Below are positions 10,959 to 24,156 of a stretch of 64,000 nucleotides of DNA, in pieces (positions within the stretch are counted from its first letter, which is position 1; the number at the start of each line of letters is the position of its first letter). The notes under the pieces were generated by a model. It made no database searches. It was not told where the DNA came from and saw only the letters and a list, made by a program, of their open reading frames with translations. Where the stretch lies: NCBI GenBank assembly GCA_037367405.1, contig JAZKJV010011598.1, positions 1,302,001 through 1,366,000 on the forward strand, in the 5' to 3' direction. A program made the translations under genes and the position numbers. This stretch comes from Ottelia alismoides. Taxonomy: Eukaryota > Streptophyta > Magnoliopsida > Alismatales > Hydrocharitaceae.

Positions 10959-12380
10959 TTTTAGTGAATTGGAAGGTTGAATCCCTTATTGTGCATGTGT
11001 GAATTTCAAAACTTGTCTCGTTAAGAATCCTGGGTTTTAATGGTCCTAAAATTCTAAGCTCAATCTAGGCCCTAGTCAAAAGGAATCCAACTTCTCTAAT
11101 TATAAGACTCTCTATTTGTACATATAACATAAGGGATATGGCATTTAGTGTACTGCAATCATGAGAGTAGAGTCAAAACGTCAAAGCTCTGATCCAATAG
11201 ACTCTCCTCAGGACCTAATCCTCAACACTAGAAAATAAATCAGCTCTTGCACTCAATCTTCTGTCTCAGTAGTTTGTCAAACTTGAAAATTGTAGATGGA
11301 CGACCAGATAATGGAGGTCTTAGATTTGTGTATTTTCTTCTCTCCCTCACATTGGAACAAGGATCCTCTCAAGTGCCTTATTACTCAACACATGTATATT
11401 TTTGGTTGTTAACCAGTGTGTCCAGCAAGAGAGTTTGAGTTGTATGTACTTGTTTTCCTGGAGCACACATGGTTGTGTCTCCTTTAAGTATCTAATATAC
11501 TTACACTTTTGTATCACATACGATGCACAGCCCTTTTTGAGGTACTAGCCTAACGCGTTGATCCGAATTAGATTTTGTCCAATTGGATACTTTGAAAATT
11601 GTTGGGAGCGATTGCCTTTGATTGAAGCTCTTTGAGATTGACTTGTAATTGAGAGCTCTTTTCATTCACACATTTTTTGGTAGGCTAGATCCATTGCTTT
11701 TATGGAGAGTTGGCGCAAATTGATCAACAGTTATTATGTTTAATCACACCCGGGCACATAGGTTAATATCAAAAGGTAGCATGAGAACTTGTTTACATAC
11801 AGGCTAGGGTTTGCTTACACTCAGATTTCAAGAAGGATTCATCGACTGTATCCCATCCTCGAGTATCATAAAATCAGGTCTAGACCCAAATCTCAAGTCC
11901 CAGTCCCTCAAGTGAAATCTCAACTCATCTCATCATTCATGCAGTTGTGTAAGTGTTGTTAATCATATTTTTAAAGGTAAAGATTAAGCGTGGAATATAG
12001 CACTCACATCTTTCAAATTAAGGAAGTGTGCATTATTAAGTCCCAAAACCCTAATGACTAAGGTTGATTGACTCTGAATCAAATGACCTTAAAAACCCGA
12101 GTTTCTTTTTCCTCAAGTCTTGAGTGATAGTGAAAATGTCAAGGATAAAACCTTAAGTTGGTTTTTTTTATTTTTTTTGTTTTTAAAAAGGTTTTTGATT
12201 GATATTTTTGTGTTTTCTTACACCCCCTAAATATTGTAGTTAGTTTTCTTTTTAAAACAGGTACTATTTACACAAGAAATTTAGTATGTATACATAATAT
12301 ATACCCATACCTGATTTTCAATGAAAATAATTAAAGTACGAGCTATGGATAAAGTACATAGGATATCTAATAAACAACCT
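10959..12380 (-). other. 3' untranslated interior of element A
   Basis: No recognisable coding domain lies between the hairpins and the polypurine-tract hairpin. Athila elements often carry an extra or envelope-like ORF here; I find no such ORF, only short open stretches. The corresponding part of element B (24193-25661) is likewise non-coding. Confidence 0.5.
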
Positions 12381-12624
12381 CCTATGCTTAGCATGTGTTA
12401 TATCCTCATGGCACAAAACTGAAATGTAGACATAGCTCGTACCAAGCATAGTTCAGTGAAAAAAAGGAAGTCAACTCGCCCCCTTATACTTAGGCTTTTG
12501 AGGACCTAAGCATAGCATAAGAGCAAGAAATGGGGCAGTCGAGGGTGAGAAGGAAAGAATATAAGTGATGTATACATAATGGTATCAGTCCCCCTATACT
12601 TAGGCCCATGTCAGCCTAAGTATG
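12381..12624 (-). repeat. Three hairpins in the 3' untranslated region of element A
   Basis: Hairpins at 12381-12452 (arms CTATGCTT / AAGCATAG), 12485-12515 (TATACTTAGG / CCTAAGCATA) and 12595-12624 (TATACTTAGGC / GCCTAAGTAT) lie between the integrase end and the 3' LTR. In element sense each 3' arm is followed by a G run. They are decayed versions of the hairpins at 25662-26026 in element B. Confidence 0.6.
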
Positions 12625-12696
12625 ATCAAATAATTACAAGAGGGGGACCGAGTAGATTTGGCATGGATATACAAGTGATCGGTTGCATTGAGGGGT

Positions 12697-13740
12697 TCAT
12701 ACGGGTCGATTGAGTCTTTCGTCTGATTTCGTATCCCAAGTGAAGGAGATCTGCTCTACCTGAACCAAATGCTTATTATATTCTACAAAGTGCTTCAACA
12801 GTTGTCCATTAACAGGGAAGGGATGTGCACCATATATGAGATCTGCTATCTCAACACTTCCATTGTCGTGCACTTTCTGAATAACGTAGGGATCTGTCCA
12901 TTTAGATTTAAGCTTCCCATGGAAAATCTTCAATGTGACATTAAACAACCGCACTTTTTATCCATGAACAAAGTTCTTGCATCTAATATGTTGATCATGC
13001 CACTTCTTAACTTTATCCTTATAAATAAAAGTGTTGTCATATGCCCGCGTTCAAGTTCAAGTCACGACATAATTTCCCTAAGTGACAACTCCAATTTATT
13101 TTCTTGATTGCCCATTTTGATTTGTGAACTAACTTTGCGAGCAAATGGCATGGCTTGCCATAGATCATCTGAAAAGATAAAGTACTGATTGGGATCTTGT
13201 AGGATGTCCTATAGGCCCACAGAACTTGGCCCAAGAGCTGGGCCCAATTCTTCCTATCAGGACAAACTAACTTCTAAATAATGTTCTTCACCTTTCGATT
13301 CAGAATCTCTACCATGATGTTAGATTGTGGGTGGTAAGGTCTAGTTGTTCTATTATGCTCAAAGCCGTAGTCCTTAGCAAATGATCTAACACTTCGGTTC
13401 ACAAAGTGGCTACCCCCATCATCAAAACTTTGGGGACTCTGAACCTTGCAATGATATGGTCTCTCAAAAACTTACAGATAGTTTTGTATGTTGCTCGGGT
13501 TGGGATAGCCTCTACTCATCTCGACAAAAAGTCAACCACCAACAAGATGTACTCATCCATTATTATTGGGAAAGGGACCCATAAAATCTATGCCCCATGC
13601 ATCAAAAACATCGCAGAAAATCATCGATTTCATGGGCATCTTATCTCTATATCCAACAGACCATCCCATCCTTTGACAGATCGGGCACGGCCATACGAAA
13701 TCGAAGGTATCTTTAAATAGGGTCGATTAATAAAATCCAC
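12697..13740 (-). pseudogene. Integrase of element A
   Basis: Integrase inserts the cDNA into host DNA in the nucleus. Read right to left: the CxxC half of the zinc finger (CPICQRM) near 13690, first catalytic Asp in GIDFMGPFP (codon 13586-13588), second Asp in DDGGSHF near 13415 after a frameshift, catalytic Glu in MVEILNR (codon 13307-13309), the Athila signature WAYRTSYKIP at 13037-13234 and the C-terminal LKIFHGKLKSKW at 12697-12954. The DDE residues remain, but at least one frameshift and several stops break the frame, so no functional protein is expected. Confidence 0.75.
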
Positions 13741-14498
13741 AATGGAGTACTGTGTGCATGGTTCTTTTGATTCTGAAACTGGTACCTTTGATCAAGACCA
13801 AGCAGTGAACGAGCTCAGTAGCTCCGTAGCAGGCTTTTTTGGACGTTTTATAGGATTTGAAGGAACCACCCTCATAACCACTACGTGCATTTCATTCTCT
13901 TCGATCTTCTCTTTGATTGCTTTTTATGAAGGCATACTGCCTAATGTCCTAGCTTCACAGGGAGAGGCTTTCCCAACCAGAAGAGTCAGCAGATGGAGAT
14001 GGGAGGGGTTGTTCTAGCTAACTCCATGCCCTCAATGCAGTGGAATTCAGGCTTTTGAGGAGGAGGCGACAACTCAAAATATCAAGAAAAATGGAGACCA
14101 GGGGAAAACCTAAGCCATTAGAGAGAAAAATTCTCCCATGAGATGAGCCGTTAATGAGCAAGGAGTAGGAGACCTTTGTGATGCAAGAGATGATCAGATT
14201 AATGATAGTTTGAGGGGAAAGAGGGCCTGGGGGGCTGCTGCTAGCTTTCATAGAGATTTCAACTTATCTATAGGAAACGAAAACTTAGGGTTAGGCAAAG
14301 AGTCTAATATTCAATACAGTAAATACTTGAAGCGGCACGGATCCCACTGTAATGTTGAGGGGCTGGCGCAATTGGCTGGGCAACTATTCTTTAAGCAGAG
14401 ACAAAGACTTCAATTGCTAACCCATGGCAGACTAAGGAGTTTTATTTAGACTGGTCTGGACCCCGGATCCTCCCAGTGGTACCTCCTTGAATCCGACT
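13741..14498. other. Spacer between RNase H and integrase zinc finger, element A
   Basis: About 750 bases with no domain I can identify lie where the zinc-finger histidines of integrase are expected. Short ORFs occur on both strands. It may hold decayed pol sequence or a small insertion. Confidence 0.4.
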
Positions 14499-16200
14499 TC
14501 AATCGGTCAATGTTGCTCCTAGTCCAACCATGGGGACATGCTTGGAGACCAGGAAGTTCACCATGTTGGTGTACCACGAGAGTGGATCAATATTATAGAT
14601 TGACTCATCTGGGAAGGTCTCTTTGATCAGTTCAAACTCAGGGGATTCCTTCAACTCAATTCGGGATAAATGATCAACCACAACATTCTTCGCCCCATGT
14701 TTATCCTTAATCACCAAATCAAATTCCTATAGTAGTAAAATCCATCTAAGAAGACATACCTTTACATCCTTCTTTACCATTAAGCATTGAATGGGTGTGT
14801 GATCTGTGAAGATTGTCATGTTGGAGCCCACCACATAAGATCTGAACTTTTCGAGAGCCCAAACTACAGCAAGCATTTCCTTTTCAGTCACTATATAATT
14901 CTTCTGTGCAGGATATAAAACTTTGCTTGTGTAGTGTATAGCATACGGAATCCCATCTCACATTTGTCCTAACACAGCTCCTGTAGCGAAATCTGAAGCA
15001 TCGGGCATGATCTCGAAGGGAAGAGACCAGTTAGGAGCTTGTAGGATTGGCGAGTTACAAATTTTCCTTTTATAAAGCTCAAAGGCCTCTAGACACTTGT
15101 GATCTACAATGAACTTTGTGTCTTTTTCTAAGAACTCAGTGAGTGGGCAGGTGATCTTTGAAAAAACCTGAATAAATCTCCGATAAAATCCAACATGCCC
15201 AAAGAGAGACCCCACTGACTTCATGTTGGTTGGCGGATCGAGTTTCTTGATCACATCCACCTTCATGGGGTCAACCCCCATACCCTTCTTGGAGATGGCG
15301 TGCCCCAACACTATACCCTCTGTCACTGTAAAATGGCTTTTCTCCCAGGAGAGTACTAGATTCACCTCTCTACACCTCTTGAGGACTCAATCTAAGTGTG
15401 TTAAACATGTATAAAAGGAATCACCATGGATCAAGAGGTCATCCATGAAAACCTCCAGGAAATCCCCCACCATCTCGACAAATACAGCGATCATGCACCG
15501 CTGAAATGTACATGGGGCATTACAGAGCCCAAATGGCATGTGCTTGAAAGCGTAAGTGTCAAATGGACAGGTGAATGTGGTCTTTTCCAGGTCCTCAGGA
15601 GTGATGGCTACCTGATTGTAGCCTGAGTACCATCAAGAAAATAGAAACACTCTTTCCCTGCTTGTCTCTCTGAAATTTGATCGATGAAATGCAAGGGAAA
15701 GTGGTCTTTCTTGGTCGTGGCATTCATGCGCCTGTAGTTGACACAGACGTGCCACTACGTGGATACTTATGTCGTGATCTCTAACCCTTCCTTGTTGGTG
15801 ATCATCTGAATTCTCGATTTTTTCGAGACAACAAGGAGTGGGGCCGCCCACTTGGAATCAGAAATGAGATATATAAATCATGCTTTACACTGCTTCTCAA
15901 TCTCTTACTTTACTACTTCTCACAAATTTGGATTAAGTCTTCTCTGGAATTCACGGGAAGGTCTCACATCATCATCAGCATATATGTGGTGTGAGAAGAG
16001 AGTGGGGCTAATCCCCAAGATCCGACACTATCTAGCCAATCGTTCTGCGATTTTGCTCTAAGACTTCTAAATGCATAGACTCTTGCTCTAAAGTAAGGTC
16101 AGCACTAATGATCATAGGATATCTTCCTATGGGTCCTGCTAAAAAGGTATATTTCAGTATAGGAGAAAGCAGCTTCAGCATGTGTAATACCTTATCATCA
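14499..16200 (-). pseudogene. Reverse transcriptase-RNase H of element A
   Basis: The RT N-terminus is visible near 15960-16080 (HLEVLEQNRRTIG). MPFGLCNAP lies near 15530 and the catalytic FMDD at 15438-15449 is intact. The thumb and connection (14958-15365) contain EGIVLGHAIS and GFYRRFIQ, followed by the RNase H start PDASDFATGAVLGQ. RNase H ends in KNVVVDHLSR (14499-14717). This order and wording is Ty3/gypsy of the Athila/Tat group. Stops and frameshifts between the blocks make it a pseudogene. Confidence 0.8.
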
Positions 16201-16364
16201 ATCAAATCTAGTTGAATTGCCTATGTATCTGGTTAAGTGTTGTATGGATATGGATCTATTAATCATGTACTTGCCACCAAATATGTTGTATCGGTAGTTG
16301 GATCTCCAAATATGTGTCATATTTCGACAAAAGCTTTGTCCAGCCTATCATCCTCACTCGTGGA

Positions 16365-16979
16365 TTATCTTAAAAAATGGGACCGACGGGTCCAGATAGA
16401 CCTCGGAGTCTCCAAGAGTGTAGGGGGATGCATGAAAAGTGTTTTCTTGAATGAGTTGGTAGACCAAATGATCGACAATGTTCTCTCCATATGATAGCAT
16501 GTCTGTGGTAGGGTCCTGTCCCATGGCCCAACTGTCGTGATTATGTTGCATTCCGCCTCAAACCCGGAAGTTCCTGACTCGATGATGGATTCTGTATCAG
16601 GTCTCTGAAACCTAGTTTGCTTCATTTCTAATTCAACATCTCCAAATTGGATCTTTACCGAGGTATAGTCAAATACGGCTCCAGCGGTCTGAAGGAAGGG
16701 CCACCCTAAGATCATCTGGGAATCTTTCCAATTCCTAAGGACATCCATGCAAGTACTTTAAAATCCACTTGATAATTTTATCCCTCGATATTGATACGAC
16801 ATTCCTAATCTCTCCCCTAGGTCTCTTAGTTGATGTATCAAAAATTGAAGTACGACTCTTGACTTTCTAAGAGGTCCCAGATTAAGATGTTCATAAAGTG
16901 TGGTAGGCATGAGAGTGATAGAGGAACCATTGTTTAATAAAGTTCTAGCAAACTTGATCTCATTGATCTGGGTGGTCAT
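16365..16979 (-). pseudogene. Aspartic protease domain of element A
   Basis: Retropepsin would cut the polyprotein. Two overlapping frames carry it: FARTLLNNGSSITLMP near 16900 and MILGWPFLQTAGAVFDY near 16690. The active-site DxG reads NNG, so the catalytic Asp is replaced by Asn, and a frameshift separates the halves. The ILGxPFL motif is typical of Athila proteases. It lies directly upstream of RT in the usual gag-pro-pol order. Confidence 0.7.
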
Positions 16980-17362
16980 GAAGCGTGCACCCCTGTCCCT
17001 CTTCTTCCTCGGAACCTCATTTCTTATTTATCGAGATGCAGCGATAGAGATGATATGTTTCTTCGTTCGGCTTGAGCTCTTTTTGCTCGCCCTTATCGGT
17101 GTGCATCTCACCTTAAGGTATTTTCTGAAAGCTGAGTCTCTTTCTATCATCTCATCTAGGGAAAGAGCGATCGTGATGTTTTCCTTGCACATGTGTGCCA
17201 TATCTTCATCATTTTTTTGGTTTTTAAAATTTTCTTCTTTCCAGTCGTTAGAGCACGTGGGAAAGGGATTGGGTGATCCAGATTGGGAACTGAAACATCA
17301 CTTTTATTGAAAAGGGAAATATAAGTTTGTTAAAGACCAGGACAAACACTGACATGAGGACT

Positions 17363-19301
17363 CTAACTCAGAAAAGAAAATGATGCATGTGGCTGTGGGG
17401 GATGTTGTTGTTGTAGTTGTGAGTCCTCTTCTTCTGATTCAGACTCGCTTGACTCTATTGTATTGTGGTGCTCTAATGCGGGGGTTGGTGTTCTCTCCAC
17501 CTCTTTTTCCTCCCCAGATGTATGCATAGATGTGGACACTAGGGCTATGTCATCGTGTTCCTTAGCTCGATCAGGCAAGGTTATGGTCTTTCTGCTCCTA
17601 AGAGAAATATGATTGGTGTTACCATGCAAAAAGGTCTCGTATTTAGATAAATAATATTCTGAGATTGGTACATGATCTTTGTGTCCAAGATTATTAGGGT
17701 TGGCTTGTACTTGAGCTAGATTAGCAGTTTGAGGTACAATGCACTCATCTCTCCACTTGGAGAATCGATTAATATCAACTCTCATGTCATCAAGCTCGTT
17801 CAACACTCGCTGGAGTTTGGGAGAGATCAAAGAGGAAGAGCCCTTCCTTTTCCTGTGTCAGGGTTGCTGGTACTGTCGGTTTTGGCCATATTGGCCTGGC
17901 ACTGGTACTAATGATGTTGTGGTGGCTGTGGGTTCTAATAACTCGGATGGTACCACAGGAAATGACGTTGATGTTGCTATTGTTGTTGCTGTTGAGGTTG
18001 TTAGCTAGTTCGCGATTGTGGTGGATGAGGGTTCGGAGTAGAGTTGGATTCTAGTCGGTTGAGTGGATCGAGATTATACCAGACTCCGTTTATCTCCATG
18101 ACTTGTGGAGATTTCTCGTAAACTATTTGTGTATGTGTTTCTTTGATCTGTTGGGCGAAGATTTGATCTCCACCCTAGTCGATCTGTTGCCCTACCCCTT
18201 GCCCTTGAATGTAGTGAATTTTGTGAATGGGGGCAGGGGGTACAGTCAGGGAAGGTATCTGGATCTTAGATACCTTGTCAGCCAATTATTCCATCTGCTT
18301 GGGCAGTTTGTCCAGTTTCTCCATATCATTTGACTTATGGAGTTCGTCCACCTTCTTATAAATATGTTCGACTATAGTTAGCTTGTCAGCTATTATTCCC
18401 ACATCTACATTTTGGTTAGTCAACAGATTGTTCACAGTCTTCTTGGCTCCCTCCTTAATAAGAATGAAAGGGAGCTGGTGTGTAGGCTCAGCTTGTGGTA
18501 TGTTCTCGGCTAGATTCTGCAAATTTCTCGAACATCATGTAAATTTGTTCCTCATGATGTCCCATGTATCTTCCTCTACAGGAGGCACTCACTAACCCTT
18601 GTGTCTCAGAGTTCGGACCACTATCAAGACTCAGGACCAGCATCATCTTGCTTATGCCATGTCCTGGGAATTTTTTAATTAGGTCCGTAAACCTCTCAAA
18701 GGTCTCATGGAATGGTTCATTAGGGAGTTGGGTGAAGCTTGTGAGCTTGATCCTCATTTGGTTAATTCTACTTAATGGGTAGAATTTCTTTAAAAACCAA
18801 GGGTTTAAATATCAGTTTCGGATATCGTATCGATACCATGTCATGTCGATACGATATTTCATCGAAATTTCTATAAAATTTGGATGACATTTTGCCCATA
18901 TCGACCATCATTTGGGAAGAAATGATCGGAAACTAGCCTCATATCGCCATTTCACTTGAAATTTCGATTCCTTCTCAAAATCAAAATTTCGGTGAAATTT
19001 CGACGTAATTTCATGAAATCTAAAGCCATGTTAAAAATAGTGTCTTGAAGGTATCCCACATGGTGGCCACTTCCCCTAGATTTTTCGGCCAATAAGGCGC
19101 CTTATCGGTCAAGGCGAACAGGACAGCTCTCAACCTTATGTAGTCATGACTAACCCTAGGGTGGGAAAGGTTATCGCAGACTAGCTTAATGTCTCGGAGA
19201 AAGACATATGGTTCTTCATGATTGTTTCCTCCGAACTTAGGTAGCAGCATGAGGAAATCTGGTTTGTGCTCGAACGCATCCTCAGGTGGTACAGGTCTCA
19301 A
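17363..19301 (-). pseudogene. Gag of element A
   Basis: Gag forms the virus-like particle. Fragments in order: 19020-19301 (FGGNNHEEPYVFLRDI, then the IRLRAVLFALTDKA helix region), 18488-18757 (FTQLPNEPFHETFERF and FPGHGISKM, a hallmark of Athila gag), 18286-18522 (coiled-coil-like, charged), and 17363-17830 with the gag-protease linker NHISLRSRKTI and an acidic Ser/Glu stretch then a Gln/Pro stretch. About four frame breaks separate these pieces. No CCHC finger is evident. Confidence 0.7.
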
Positions 19302-19772
19302 TCAGTTAAAATATTCATCAATTTCATATGGTATGTATCTTCCATATCATCTTCTCCTCGTTGTAGTTTCTCCATCTGAGCTTTGAGCATTGCATTGTGC
19401 TGCTCGTTGTGGTAACCATAGCTAGAAGTACACGTAGCAGGTCATTGTACTCATTTTCACCAGAGTTCTTCTTGTGAGGCATCTTGATTTCCTTTTCACC
19501 TTCAGATGCAGATAGGTCTGGATTAGATACATGGCTTGAAGGTTTAGGAGTTCTACCAAAGATAAAAGTTCCTTTGGCAGGAGGAGAGTAGAAGAGAGGG
19601 TTCGTCTGGGATTGACTGAACCCTGAAGGAGACTTGGGAAGAGGGTTAGCCCAAGACTAGGTGGGTTCTATAAGAGGGTCATCTCAAATCCGGGGAGATG
19701 TTAAATACAATGGGTTTTGTGAAGTGTTTGCAAGGTTCGAACAAAAATCTCCAGAGAAATCCATCTCCGATG

Positions 19773-19892
19773 TCAAGAGAATTGATAAGAGCATGAGGAT
19801 CGAGTCAAAGGATAGGGAATAAAACACAAAGCTCAAGAGAATTGATAAGAGCATGAGGATCGAGTCAAAGGATAGGGAATAAAACACAAAGC
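19773..19892. repeat. Perfect 60-bp tandem duplication
   Basis: Two adjacent 60-base units, starting CAAGAGAATTGATAAGAGCA, are identical by eye apart from the flanking bases. The period is a multiple of three. It lies in the leader/gag 5' region of element A and must be recent compared with the decay around it. Confidence 0.8.
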
Positions 19893-21143
19893 AAACACAT
19901 TTCAAACCCGTAGATTCACCACTTGACACTTGTGAATGCATGTTAGAGTTTGGTTGCTTATCTTTTCAGTTTTAATTTAGTGATAAAACAATCAATGAGC
20001 AGATTAAGCGGAGCTTTAGGTTCAAGAGAGTGTCAGAAAGACTAGCCCGAATTCGTACGGCTAGTTGCACCTACTTTCAGCCAGTATGGGTGTAAGTATG
20101 GACCATAGAACGGCTACTTGTATTACTTTAGGATGCTACCTTATACATTGTCCTTTAATCTCATAATCTGCTAAGGGAGACCGTAGTTCCCTCACTGAGA
20201 AATAGCTAGTCATTTTTAAATTCAGTAGTCAGAATGAAGTCTCCAAGTTTTGGCTCTACCCTAAGTGTGTGATTCTTGTCCTCACAAATAATGAGTAGGT
20301 TTCTCTCCACCAGACACACGGGTTAATTTTTTGTCAATTTATATAGAGTCACCTTGATTAGCAGTCTCGATTTTATGTTCAGGTTATCACTTGAGTCTTA
20401 TGTGAGCACAGAAAAAATCACGCCTAACGAGCAGTCTCAATTCCTTTAAATCCTAAGTTGTAAAACTGAGGTAGAGGATCGAGAAAGCCAAAGCAAGCGA
20501 TGAATGATGCATGTTAAGATAGAGACTTGCATCGATTCCTTATGATCTTCATGCGGGATGCAATACAAGGAATTAAAGTTTACACTAAATGATATGCATA
20601 GATGAAAACGTCCTAAACAAATAGTTATACTAGCGGGAAGAATTGATTTAAAAGATTGTCAAATGTTGAATGATTTACAGTGCCTATAATTAGTGATACA
20701 GTGTAGCCTACAAATTACAAGCACAATCAAAAATAAATCTAAGCTAGTGTGTGTGCACCTAATTTCTACACCACTCAAGTCAGGTCCCAACCACACAGAA
20801 GGGGTTGAAACAGACCCAACACACCACAAAAAAAGTCCATTCCAATTTATTACAAAACTTAGGGTTCAAAGAGACTATATAAATGATACAGAAAATAAAA
20901 CCTATTATATTCTCTCTCACACAAAAATAAAATTCAGTCTTCTTCGCAGGACATTAATTTTTTATCCAAAAATCACTCTGAGTTATCTGAGGAGGGAGAA
21001 AATACGGCTAGTATTTGTAGTGAGAGAGAGATGCAAATGCAAAAGTTAAAATGCAAAAGAAACTAATAGAAGGAAAATGATGCAGAAATTTATTTCGCAA
21101 AAATAATTAAAAAATTAATTTAAAACCCTAAAAATGTGTCATT
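19893..21143 (-). other. 5' leader of element A
   Basis: Non-coding stretch between primer site and gag. Its parts at 20330-20640 align with 29180-29510 of element B (shared phrases such as AGCAGTC..CAATTCCTTTA and GATGCAATAC), showing that A and B share a leader and probably its packaging signals. The rest shows no feature I can support. Confidence 0.55.
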
Positions 21144-21160
21144 CCCCAACAACGAAATCA
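21144..21160 (-). other. Degenerate tRNA-Asp primer-binding site, element A
   Basis: On the minus strand TGATTTCGTTGTTGGGG lies two bases after the LTR end CA. It differs from the plant tRNA-Asp complement TGGCGCCGTTGCCGGGG at positions explained mostly by C-to-T or G-to-A change. Element B keeps the same site nearly intact at 30028-30044. Confidence 0.6.
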
Positions 21161-21162
21161 TT

Positions 21163-21595
21163 TGATGAATTGTTTTCTACCTCACTTAAGAATGATATAT
21201 CGTAGTATAGGAAGTTAGAAAATGTTCTATCAAAAACCACAATCTTTGAATGTTGTGGAGAATTTTTACTTGGTAAATCTATCAATGTCCAACACAAGGA
21301 ACGGCGGTTTTTAGTTGCACGGTTTTTAAATTAATTTAAATAATTAGTTAATTGCAATATTAATTTATATGCCTGAAAATAAAATGAAAATGAAGAAATG
21401 CAATGGGATGATGAAATGCAATGCAAAGCAGTATACAAGCCCAGGATCTGGGATTTGTTTAATTCAAATCCAACAAAAATAATCAATATCCTCAAAATTT
21501 AATCACATATCAAAATATATGATTTCAAGAGAGATAGTCAAAGAATCCAAATTGTTGGCTAATTGGTTAATAATTATTAATCGAACAAGCTCAAA
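21163..21595 (-). mobile_element. 5' LTR of element A, primer-site-proximal part
   Basis: Matches 7799-8237 of the 3' LTR. It stops abruptly after CTCAAA at 21595, where B-family LTR sequence (equivalent to about 30450) begins. The rest of this LTR resumes at 33047. Confidence 0.7.
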
Positions 21596-24156
21596 GATTT
21601 TTTTGGTTTAAGATGCACAGATGAAAAATGCAAACTTTTTTGGGATTTTTATGTAATTTTTCATACAAATAGAATGCAAAAATTATGAAAAATTTATTGT
21701 AAATGAAATATGATGAAATGAAGCTACCTTAATTTTTTTAGAATTTTCTGAGAATATATGTTTTTTATGAATTTTTTAATGAAAACAGAGTGAATGTATG
21801 TATTTAAAACCTAATTAATCCACAAAATTAAATTATACAGAAGCAAAATTATCTCAAATAGAAATTCTAATTAGCAATACAAGAGAATTTTATAAAGTTG
21901 ATATTCGTGGATTTAATTAAAAATCATTTGCTGAAATCAGTAAACAATTTATTTTATGCAAAATACAACTCCGAATTCTATGCAATTTGGACATCAATTA
22001 AATAGGACTTAAAGGCATCCCCCACAATGTTTTTACAATTTTTAGAGTAATATTTAATTATGTGTGAATTTCAGAGCAAAATTGGGTAAAATATCACTGA
22101 ATTCAAACTCTGATTTTTAATAAATTATCAACTGCTTATAAAAATGTAAATAAACAACCAAAAGATAAATAATTAGTTTCTCATCAATGTGCTAGTTTTC
22201 ATTAAAATAAATGTCGCAAGATGACTGTCCAAATAAATGCATAAAGGTAGGGGTGTCTAAGCAATACAGAAAATAAAAATGCAACAAAGTAAAATGTGCA
22301 CGAGGGCACTTTTGAAGTTTTAAAAATATGAAAGAATACTAATGCAATTTTTCTAAAATAAATAAAACAACAAGAAAAATGGATCTTCGTGCAGATCGTG
22401 GCACCCGCTTGGGCACGCAGAGAGGGCGGCGGATGGCGCGCGGTCAGGGGCACACGCGGCGGCTGGAGCAAGGCAGGCAACGTCGCGGTGGCGCATGGCA
22501 AGCGGGCTGACGGTGGAGGGGGCGTGTGGCGGCGGCGCAGCTGCTGATGGCGACAGGAACGGCTGGCCAGAGGCGGCAAGGAGAGCCTGTGTCTCTTCTT
22601 TTTTTATTTTTTTGTAAATTTTTTTGTAATTTTTTTTGTAAACAGGAAATAAGATATGGAAATAAAATGGTGGTGATAGTAAATGTTTGAATAAGATGAT
22701 GGTGAAAATGTAATGAAGATGCACAAGACAAACAATAGATGTTAGATAAAAAAATTGACGAAGTGAAGATAGAGAGATTTACGTGTGACGGGTGGACATT
22801 GTCGCCTGTGGAGGAGGAGATAAACTTCGACTACGAGTTGTCGTCTTGAGTGGTGTGATGAATACGCCGCAAAGCTAAGGCTCTTGCAAGAAGGAGGAGC
22901 GACGAAGGTTGGGAACCTTCGGATCTCACCATGAAGCTCGTCTTCGCTCAAAGCTGTCCTCGTCGAACTGTCACCTGGACGAAGGGTCGGGCTAGAGATT
23001 ATCCTATCAGAAGGCGGATGATGAAAAATGATGGAGGAGATGTGAATATAAAGAGGAGGAGGAAGTTGGAAAAGAGATGGAGAAAGTGGAGGAGTGGGGA
23101 GTTGATGGCTTGTAGTGGAAGACAAGTAAAGAAGAAGAAGTAAAAAGGGAAAAAATAAATAAATAAAGTAATATACGTAGGCTACTAAATAAAGAGAAAA
23201 TAAAAGTAAAATAAATAAATAAATGTAAATAAATAATTAATTAAAATAAATGATAATAAATAAATAAAATAGAATCTGAAAATAATAAAAAAAATGGGAT
23301 GCTACGTGGCGGCTCCAGGAGCCGCCACATGTCGCACCTAGAAAAATCAAAAATTAAATGTAAAGAAAATAAAAAAAGAACAAAGGGGGTTAAATCAAAA
23401 AGTGATCAACACAAAAGTTGCTCGTCTCGACGAGATCTACAACTTTTGTAAAGGGCCGAAAATCAAAAGAGGTCATAAGTACAAAATGCCTTATAGATAT
23501 AAAATACCTCATTTTATCTTTTAATTTTTTTGTTATTTTTTAAATAAGAGAAAGTCAAAATAAAAATAGAAAAAATATGAACGGAATATTTACAATGTAA
23601 TCTAATTTTTTTAATAATTAAGAAAATAAAAGGATAAAACACAAGGGCATTTTGGTCAATATGTACAATATACAATAAGGGCCCAAAACCCAAGTTTTGC
23701 ATACGATCTCCAATTTTAATGAAATTTGTCTCATTTTGAAGGTCTTTGAATGTATATTACTTTAAAAGTGAGTAGACCTCAATCGGACATTTATGAGAGA
23801 GATATGCGTGTTTTAAGGCTCCTAGTTTCAAACTTGAACTCGGGTTTTATTAGTCAATTTTACAAGTAAGTATTTTTTTGATATTTTTCTTTAATTAGTG
23901 TTAGTAATATATACAATATAGAGTTGAATTTATTGGATATGTACTTAGTATAAAATATATACAAATATGGTATTTACAGGTGATTTTTACAAGTGAATTG
24001 GGCTTCTTATTTAATGCAAATATGAATGCTAAAATGCAAATATTATTTATGCATGTGTGAATGCTAATTATGCAATATAAGTGGAAATATGCAGCTAATT
24101 ACTCGAGAACAAAGGTCTATTTTCAACTTTTAGAGTGATGAATCTTAGATTCATCA
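21596..24156 (-). mobile_element. 3' LTR of element B, truncated
   Basis: Matches 30450-33046 and, inverted, 1-2600. The right end TTCATCA at 24156 is the LTR start in element sense. The left ~400 bases are missing at the junction with LTR A. TATA box at 23045-23052, donor at 22782 (CACAC|GTAAAT), acceptor at 22587, GC-rich block 22385-22585, hairpin block 23414-23446. Confidence 0.8.
22587..22782 (-). other. Intron-like segment in 3' LTR of element B
   Basis: 196 bases with donor GTAAAT and acceptor GACACAG|GC on the minus strand, in the same place as 31471-31664 and 1009-1207. The base before the donor is C rather than G, so this copy may splice poorly. Confidence 0.45.
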
